Of a stretch of 22,368 bases of DNA, positions 18,035-22,368 are shown piece by piece. Positions within the stretch are counted from its first letter, which is position 1. Each line of letters begins with the position of its first letter. Both the position numbers and the translations under genes were made by a program. The DNA is taken from assembly GCA_910588075.1 (NCBI GenBank), contig CAJUOS010000041.1, positions 1 through 22,368 of the forward strand. Reading direction: 5' to 3'. The notes beneath the pieces are model-generated. The model ran no database searches. It was given only the letters and a program-made list of their open reading frames with translations, and was not told the origin of the DNA. The stretch comes from an uncultured Erysipelotrichaceae bacterium. Its GTDB lineage: Bacteria > Bacillota_I > Bacilli_A > Erysipelotrichales > Coprobacillaceae.

Positions 18035-18875
18035 GTATCTTCTCCTTTCCCTTACCAGAATTACGTAATTCTACTTGTCTTACAGCATACATACTTAACA
18101 TCATAATGACAGCCATAATCATAGAAATAGCACTACCAAAATTCCATTCTCCAACTGTAATAAATTGGTTTTCAATAACATTTCCAATTAAGAAATATTG
18201 TCCTCCTCCCAATAATTTAGGAATAAAGAATGAACTAACAGCTGGTAAAAAGACTAAAGAAATACCACTAATAACACCTGGTAATGATAATGGGAAAGTT
18301 ACTTTCCAAAATGTTCTTTTAGGATCTGCACCTAAGTCTGCACTTGCTTCTAATAAAGATTTATCCATCTTTGATAAAGAAGTATTAATTTGTAGAATCA
18401 TAAAAGGCACAAAATTATAAACCATTCCTAACATAACTGCTCCTTCTGTATAAAGCAATTGAGTATGATGAAATCCTAACATATTAAGCAAAGTTTGAAA
18501 AATTCCTCCATCAGATAAAAGTCCAATCCAAGCATATGTTCTTACAAGCATATTAATCCACATAGGCAAAGTAATCATCAATATTAATATACGACTCACT
18601 CTTTCACTACATCGTGAAATAAAATAAGCTGTTGGATATCCAATAAGAATACATATAATAGTTGTTTTTAAAGCAATTGAAATTGATCGCCATAATATCA
18701 ATAAGAAATCAGGGTCGGTAAAAAATTTCTTAAAGTTATCAAATGTAAACATAAAATTAACAACACCATTACCCCCATTTGTCATTGAATAAAAAGCAAT
18801 CAATAACATTGGTAATAAAAGCATAATAATACTCCATATGATATAAGGCATTGCTAAATGTGAAAACTTTTTCAT
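18024..18875 (-). CDS. potB: PotB: spermidine/putrescine ABC transporter permease
   Basis: A 283-aa inner-membrane permease with six predicted helices (first at about 11-29) and the EAA loop at about 176-200 (EASADLGADPKRTFWK...PG), the surface that docks on PotA. It contains the family stretch PMWINMLVRTYAW in the middle. Length and content are normal for PotB. The ATG directly abuts the potA stop codon (no intergenic base) and no strong ribosome binding site of its own precedes it except within the potA end, which suggests translational coupling. It pairs with the PotC half of the downstream fusion to form the channel. Confidence 0.93.
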   Translation of the reverse strand: MKKFSHLAMPYIIWSIIMLLLPMLLIAFYSMTNGGNGVVNFMFTFDNFKKFFTDPDFLLILWRSISIALKTTIICILIGYPTAYFISRCSERVSRILILMITLPMWINMLVRTYAWIGLLSDGGIFQTLLNMLGFHHTQLLYTEGAVMLGMVYNFVPFMILQINTSLSKMDKSLLEASADLGADPKRTFWKVTFPLSLPGVISGISLVFLPAVSSFFIPKLLGGGQYFLIGNVIENQFITVGEWNFGSAISMIMAVIMMLSMYAVRQVELRNSGKGKEKIHEK

Positions 18876-20450
18876 TTAAAATACCATTTTTTCCATTACA
18901 TGAATATCTTCAGGACTAAATGTTAAACCGACCTCTTGTCCTTCTTCAATAAAATCAGTTGTATGTATCTTTAATTCTCTACCTTCTGTTGAGAACTTCA
19001 CTTGATAAACACCAACTTCTATATTTTCAGGATCAAAATCATAATCCACATAAATATCAACTGTTTCATCTTCATTAGATAACTTCCATCCCATCGCATT
19101 TGCCCATGTCTTTAAATCAGTATCCAAAGTTACTGATTCTTTCAGTTCATCTACAGTTTTAAAGAAATTAAATGCACTAACAGCTTCATTAGCTTTTTCA
19201 TTTTTAACAAATTTTTGATCTACAACAATAATTTTTCGAGTAATAGATAAACCAGATGCAGTAGAAAAAGTTACTTGATATTCTCCTAATGCTTCTTCTA
19301 AATTATGCTCTATTTTTGTAATAGAAGTAAATGTATCATCTGTTGGATTCCATGCTTGAGCATCTGCTCTGGCTATAATATCCTTATCATCTAAAGATGC
19401 AACTTCTTCAATATCCACATAAAAATCATTTGCACTTAATTTTTCATCTCTTTTTTCATTTTCAACATCTCTATTAGAAATCACATTCATATTCACAACA
19501 ACAGTTGTTCCAGGTACAGTTTCAACCATTACTTCATTCCATACCCCTTTGAATAAAACACTTAAAACTTCACCAGTTAACTTTCCTTGTTCTACTGATA
19601 CAATATCAATATCCTCTGGTCTTAAAACAATATCAACTTTTTCATTTTCTTTAAATCCAAAATCAACACATTCAAATTCATGATCATCAAATTTAACCTT
19701 ATAGTCTTCTAACATTACACCTTGAACAATATTACTTTCTCCAATAAAATTAGCTACATATCTATTTACTGGTTCATTATAAATATCTTGAGGTGTTCCT
19801 ACTTGTTGAATTTCTCCATCTTTCATAACCACAATTTTATCAGACATTGTTAATGCTTCTTCTTGATCATGAGTTACATATATAAAAGTAATACCTACCT
19901 CTTGTTGTATTCTTTTTAATTCATATTGCATTTCTTTACGTAATTTTAAATCTAATGCTCCTAAAGGTTCATCAAGTAATAAAACTTGTGGTTCATTAAC
20001 TAATGCTCTAGCAATCGCAATTCTTTGTTGTTGTCCCCCAGATAATTGTGTAACATTTTTATTTTCATAACCTTCTAAACCAATCAGTTTTAACATTCTC
20101 ATAACTTTTTGATCTATAACATCTTTACTCATCTTTTTAATTCTTAAACCAAAAGCAATATTTTGGTAAACATTAAGATGTGGAAATAAAGCATATTTTT
20201 GAAAGACTGTATTCAATTCTCTTTGGTATGGTGGTTTACTTGCAATATCTTCTCCATCAAAAAGAATAGAACCTTCATTAGCTTCTAAAAAACCTCCTAA
20301 AATACGCAGTAATGTTGTTTTTCCACAACCAGATGGTCCTAATAATGTTACAAATTCATTCTCATAAATATCTAAATTAATTCCTTTTAAAACAATTTGT
20401 CCATCAAATTCTTTAACTATATTACGAAATTGTATTAACTTCTTCTCCAT
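18876..20450 (-). CDS. potA: PotA: polyamine ABC transporter ATPase with an insertion in its TOBE domain
   Basis: Cytoplasmic ATPase energising polyamine uptake through PotB/PotC. All nucleotide-binding motifs are intact: Walker A GPSGCGKT (38-45), Q84, signature LSGGQ (136-140), Walker B ending D160-E161, H194. The protein is 524 aa, against about 350-380 for typical PotA. The ATPase and first TOBE strands run to about 322 (LSVLFKGVWNEVMVETVPG) and the usual TOBE ending resumes at about 494 (KIHTTDF...GLTFSPEDIHVM). Between them lie two divergent tandem repeats (about 323-411 and 412-493), sharing NEK..., GEYQVTFST / GVYQVKFST. The frame is continuous. GGGAG precedes the ATG by 6 nt, 15 nt after the XRE gene. 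The call is secure; the role of the insert is unknown. Confidence 0.95.
   Translation of the reverse strand: MEKKLIQFRNIVKEFDGQIVLKGINLDIYENEFVTLLGPSGCGKTTLLRILGGFLEANEGSILFDGEDIASKPPYQRELNTVFQKYALFPHLNVYQNIAFGLRIKKMSKDVIDQKVMRMLKLIGLEGYENKNVTQLSGGQQQRIAIARALVNEPQVLLLDEPLGALDLKLRKEMQYELKRIQQEVGITFIYVTHDQEEALTMSDKIVVMKDGEIQQVGTPQDIYNEPVNRYVANFIGESNIVQGVMLEDYKVKFDDHEFECVDFGFKENEKVDIVLRPEDIDIVSVEQGKLTGEVLSVLFKGVWNEVMVETVPGTTVVVNMNVISNRDVENEKRDEKLSANDFYVDIEEVASLDDKDIIARADAQAWNPTDDTFTSITKIEHNLEEALGEYQVTFSTASGLSITRKIIVVDQKFVKNEKANEAVSAFNFFKTVDELKESVTLDTDLKTWANAMGWKLSNEDETVDIYVDYDFDPENIEVGVYQVKFSTEGRELKIHTTDFIEEGQEVGLTFSPEDIHVMEKMVF
18972..19484 (-). repeat. two tandem Ig-like-looking repeats inserted in PotA
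   Basis: Encodes PotA residues 323-493. Repeat A and repeat B are offset by about 86-91 residues and align through NEKRDEKLSANDF / NEKANEAVSAFNF, an acidic stretch, a conserved Trp (AQAWNPTD / AMGWKLSN) and GEYQVTFSTASG / GVYQVKFSTEGR. The '(G)xYxVxFST...' ending resembles beta-sandwich repeats of Gram-positive surface proteins. The fold is inferred, not demonstrated. Confidence 0.7.
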
Positions 20451-20465
20451 TTTACTCTCCCTTAA

Positions 20466-20999
20466 CTAAAACATTGGTGGGGTTGTTACCCATAATATCT
20501 TTGCTTCACTATTACCAATGTTTTCTAAATAATGACTACACTTCCCATTTATATAAAAAGTTTCTTTTGCCTTTAATTTATATTTTTTGTTATCTCTTAC
20601 TAAAACAATGTTTCCCTTCAATATATAACCAAATTCTTCTCCACTATGACTTTCCATCAATCGACTTCTTTGTTTAGGATATAATGTCAATAAAATAGGT
20701 TCCATTTCATTTTTTTGAGCATTTGGAATAATCCATTCAATTTTGTACTCATCTTTTTCATCTATAAAGAAATCCTGTGTATGAAATACAATTTGTTCTT
20801 CTGTATCAGATTGAAAAAATTCCGAAAGATTGGTGCCTAAAGCCTCTAAAATATCCTCTAATGTTGAAATACTAGGACTGGTTAAATTCCTTTCTACTTG
20901 GGATAAAAAACCTTTGGTCAATTCACTTCTTGATGCTAATTCTTGAAGTGTTAAATCATTACTAATTCTTAATTCTTTTAATTTATTTCCAATATTCAT
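20466..20999 (-). CDS. XRE-family regulator with C-terminal cupin domain (PuuR-like)
   Basis: A 177-aa DNA-binding regulator. The helix-turn-helix spans about 3-62 (LTLQELASRSELTKGFLSQVERN...SISTLEDILEAL) and a small cupin domain spans about 100-172 (HSGEEFGYILKGNIVLV), which in this family senses a small molecule. It is the first gene of the pot operon, 15 nt before potA, so it probably represses or tunes polyamine import in response to polyamines, as PuuR does for putrescine use in E. coli. Start: ATG at 20999 with GGAGGG 4 nt upstream; a TTG 12 nt further upstream lies on the ribosome binding site itself and is rejected. Two PuuR-like sites flank its promoter, supporting autoregulation. 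Confidence 0.92.
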   Translation of the reverse strand: MNIGNKLKELRISNDLTLQELASRSELTKGFLSQVERNLTSPSISTLEDILEALGTNLSEFFQSDTEEQIVFHTQDFFIDEKDEYKIEWIIPNAQKNEMEPILLTLYPKQRSRLMESHSGEEFGYILKGNIVLVRDNKKYKLKAKETFYINGKCSHYLENIGNSEAKILWVTTPPMF

Positions 21000-21012
21000 A
21001 ATGCCCTCCAAA

Positions 21013-21028
21013 TGTTTGATTATATTAA
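21013..21028 (-). promoter_or_regulatory. PuuR-like operator, promoter-proximal copy
   Basis: Minus strand TTAATATAATCAAACA, in the 5' leader between the predicted transcript start and the ribosome binding site. It is part of a 15-bp exact direct repeat (AAAAAGTTTAATATA) shared with the copy at 21113. It matches the PuuR consensus AAAATATAATGAACA (from memory) if one extra base is allowed. Confidence 0.55.
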
Positions 21029-21058
21029 ACTTTTTGTATATATAGATAACACAAATAT

Positions 21059-21086
21059 ATTATACATATTTTTACATAAATTACAA
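21059..21086 (-). promoter_or_regulatory. promoter of the XRE-pot operon
   Basis: Minus strand TTGTAA (21086-21081), 16 nt, TATAAT (21064-21059). The -10 is perfect, the -35 is 4/6. The two repeated operator-like sites lie on either side of it. Confidence 0.65.
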
Positions 21087-21112
21087 TAAAAAATTTAATA
21101 TATTTTATTTAT

Positions 21113-21127
21113 TGTTCACTATATTAA
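21113..21127 (-). promoter_or_regulatory. PuuR-like operator, distal copy
   Basis: Minus strand TTAATATAGTGAACA agrees with the E. coli PuuR consensus AAAATATAATGAACA at 12 of 15 positions. It is also an imperfect palindrome (GTTCACTATATTAAAC). It lies upstream of the -35 box, 99-100 bp from the proximal copy. Confidence 0.55.
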
Positions 21128-21135
21128 ACTTTTTA

Positions 21136-21170
21136 AATAAAAAAATTATAGAATTTTTATTCTATAATTT
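21136..21170 (-). terminator. intrinsic terminator of the second aldo/keto reductase gene
   Basis: AAATTATAGAAT (21143-21154) and ATTCTATAATTT (21159-21170) form a perfect 12-bp stem with a TTTT (AAAA) loop, 2 nt after the stop codon. A run of T follows on the minus strand. It separates this gene from the pot operon. Confidence 0.88.
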
Positions 21171-21172
21171 CA

Positions 21173-22165
21173 TTATTCATGATTATGTGCCATGACACCA
21201 ACAAGAGCATGAGGCACATATAATTCTTCTAGGTATTTTTTCTCTTCTTCACTTAATTGGATATCAATTGCTTTTATCGCACCATCAATATGATGGCATT
21301 TTGTTGCTCCAATAATTGGTGAAGCAACTTGAGACATAAGCCAAGCCAATGAAATCTCTGTCATAGATACACCTTTTTTATTTGCTAGTTCTTCTACTCT
21401 ATGAATAATTTTTAAATCTTCCTCTTCTGTGGCTTTATATTTTCCTTTAGCATAATTATCTTCTCTCATTCTTTTTGATGACATACCTGGATGTTTTGCT
21501 AATCTTCCTGAAGCTAAAGCACTATAAGGAGTCATAGCAATATGATGTAAATCACAATAAGGTTTCATTTCTCTTTCCTCTTCTCTAAAGATTAAATTAT
21601 AATGGCCTTGAACAGAAATAAATTGTGCCCAACCATTCTTTTTAGCAATCTCATTCGCTTTTGCAATTTGCCAAGCATAACAGTTAGATATTCCTATATA
21701 TCTCACTTTCTTTAAAAGAATCATATCATTTAAAATATTCATTGTTTCTTCAATAGGAGTATGATAGTCCCATTCATGTAAAATATAAAGATCAATATAA
21801 TCAGTTTGTAATCTTTTTAAACTATTATTTAAACAGGTTTCAATATGATCTCTAACACTCATTCCTGCTTCTATTTGTTCCTTTGTTCTTCCGTGAAATT
21901 TAGTTGCTATAATTATGTCTTCTCTTTTGGCACACTCTTTTATAAAACGGCCTACATATTCTTCACTTGTTCCACCTTGATATGCCATAGCTGTATCAAA
22001 AAAATTAATGCCTTTTAATAAAGCATATTTCATAATATCCTTTGATTCTTGATAAGGTAATGTCCATGAATGCATTCCTTTCTTCGCTTCGCCAAAACCC
22101 ATACATCCTAAACAAACTTTTGAAACCTTTAAATCTGAATTTCCTAAATAAATATATTCCATCAT
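21173..22165 (-). CDS. aldo/keto reductase (YajO/YghZ-like group)
   Basis: A 330-aa cytoplasmic NAD(P)H-type reductase; substrate unknown. The barrel motifs are complete: MEYIYLGNSDLKVSKVCLG at the start, tetrad D57, Y62, K89, H130, the GISNCYAWQI strand and a C-terminal SPIIGATK cofactor-binding stretch. Unlike the other reductase in this window it has no ferredoxin tail. Two adjacent ATG codons open the frame. AGGAGG lies 2 nt from the first and 5 nt from the second, so translation may start at 22162. The ribosome binding site touches the stop codon of the upstream gene remnant, so it was probably the downstream member of an operon now cut by an insertion. AKR membership is certain; the subgroup is tentative. 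Confidence 0.92.
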   Translation of the reverse strand: MMEYIYLGNSDLKVSKVCLGCMGFGEAKKGMHSWTLPYQESKDIMKYALLKGINFFDTAMAYQGGTSEEYVGRFIKECAKREDIIIATKFHGRTKEQIEAGMSVRDHIETCLNNSLKRLQTDYIDLYILHEWDYHTPIEETMNILNDMILLKKVRYIGISNCYAWQIAKANEIAKKNGWAQFISVQGHYNLIFREEEREMKPYCDLHHIAMTPYSALASGRLAKHPGMSSKRMREDNYAKGKYKATEEEDLKIIHRVEELANKKGVSMTEISLAWLMSQVASPIIGATKCHHIDGAIKAIDIQLSEEEKKYLEELYVPHALVGVMAHNHE

Positions 22166-22171
22166 AACCTC

Positions 22172-22320
22172 CTATATATCTTGTCTCATAACATCAATAA
22201 GTTGAAATTGACTATTCTCATATTCATAAATAAATATACAACAATGAGGAAAGCCTTTTTCAAACTCTTTCATGGGATCTTGCCATGCTCTTAAAAAGTT
22301 AAAATATGCTCCACTATAAA
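22172..22320 (-). pseudogene. 3' remnant of an unrecognised gene, truncated by an insertion
   Basis: The minus strand carries an open frame ending TAG at 22172-22174. Its translation contains SGAYFNFLRAWQDPMKEF and ends FQLIDVMRQDI. The sequence looks protein-like (aromatic-rich, ordinary codons), but the frame hits TAG at 22328-22330 inside the repeated sequence assigned to a mobile element, and no credible start with a ribosome binding site is visible. The stop codon lies 6 nt before the aldo/keto reductase start, so they were probably cotranscribed. I do not recognise the family. Alternatively it is a short gene starting at the internal Met. Confidence 0.5.
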
Positions 22321-22368
22321 TGTCAATCTAAAAATGTACAAATTTGCTCACTTAAGAATGTACAATTT
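22321..22368. mobile_element. probable tip of an IS21-like insertion sequence
   Basis: Starts TGTCAATCTAAAAATGTACA and contains AATGTACA twice (22333-22340 and 22357-22364), each followed by AA(A)TTT, plus the related AATGTCAA at 22319-22326. Several short repeats at the tip and a terminal TG are typical of IS21-family ends. No transposase is in the window, so the assignment rests only on these repeats and on the broken gene next to it. Confidence 0.4.

Noticed and set aside
18876..20450. Possible frameshift or assembly join explaining the overlong PotA
   Set aside because: The frame is continuous, both halves of the TOBE domain are intact around the insert, and the insert is itself an internally repeated, protein-like sequence.
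1..22368. CRISPR arrays, tRNA or rRNA genes, toxin-antitoxin or phage genes
   Set aside because: No regularly spaced direct repeats, no clover-leaf or rRNA signature and no phage-type genes were seen on either strand.

Overview
The window is very AT-rich, densely coded DNA with strong AGGAGG-type ribosome binding sites and sortase-type surface anchors, so it comes from a low-GC Firmicute. The mix of large host-glycan glycosidases, a VKTGD-type wall anchor and a PotC-PotD fusion suggests a gut or mucosal anaerobe, possibly Erysipelotrichia (Coprobacillus/Thomasclavelia-like). That placement is inference; there is no rRNA or other marker gene here.

Left half (about 1-12600, minus strand): two giant wall-anchored enzymes in tandem. 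The upstream gene encodes a 2162-residue GH84 beta-N-acetylglucosaminidase/hyaluronidase-type protein with discoidin-like domains and about eight FIVAR-like helical repeats. The downstream gene encodes a 1863-residue GH20 hexosaminidase/lacto-N-biosidase-type protein with four CBM32 domains. They share a nearly identical 3' end encoding the wall anchor. The GH84 gene has a near-consensus promoter whose leader carries a BglG/LicT/SacY-type antiterminator RNA target (RAT) overlapping an intrinsic terminator. This predicts that a PTS-controlled antiterminator switches on host-glycan degradation.

Middle (12606-15950): a minus-strand three-gene operon (77-aa unknown protein, DUF3737-like beta-helix protein, aldo/keto reductase with two ferredoxin-like 4Fe-4S motifs) runs divergently from a LysR-type regulator. 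Both promoters are clear and lie back to back.

Right half (16090-21130, minus strand): a spermidine/putrescine importer operon: XRE-cupin regulator, potA, potB and a potC-potD fusion. PotA is about 170 residues longer than usual because two tandem beta-rich, Ig-like repeats interrupt its C-terminal TOBE domain. Upstream of the regulator are two copies, 99-100 bp apart, of a motif resembling the E. coli PuuR operator.

Right edge (21136-22368): a second, soluble-type aldo/keto reductase with its own terminator, preceded by the 3' remnant of an unrecognised gene. That remnant runs into repeated sequence resembling the tip of an IS21-like insertion sequence, so the original operon has probably been cut by a mobile element.
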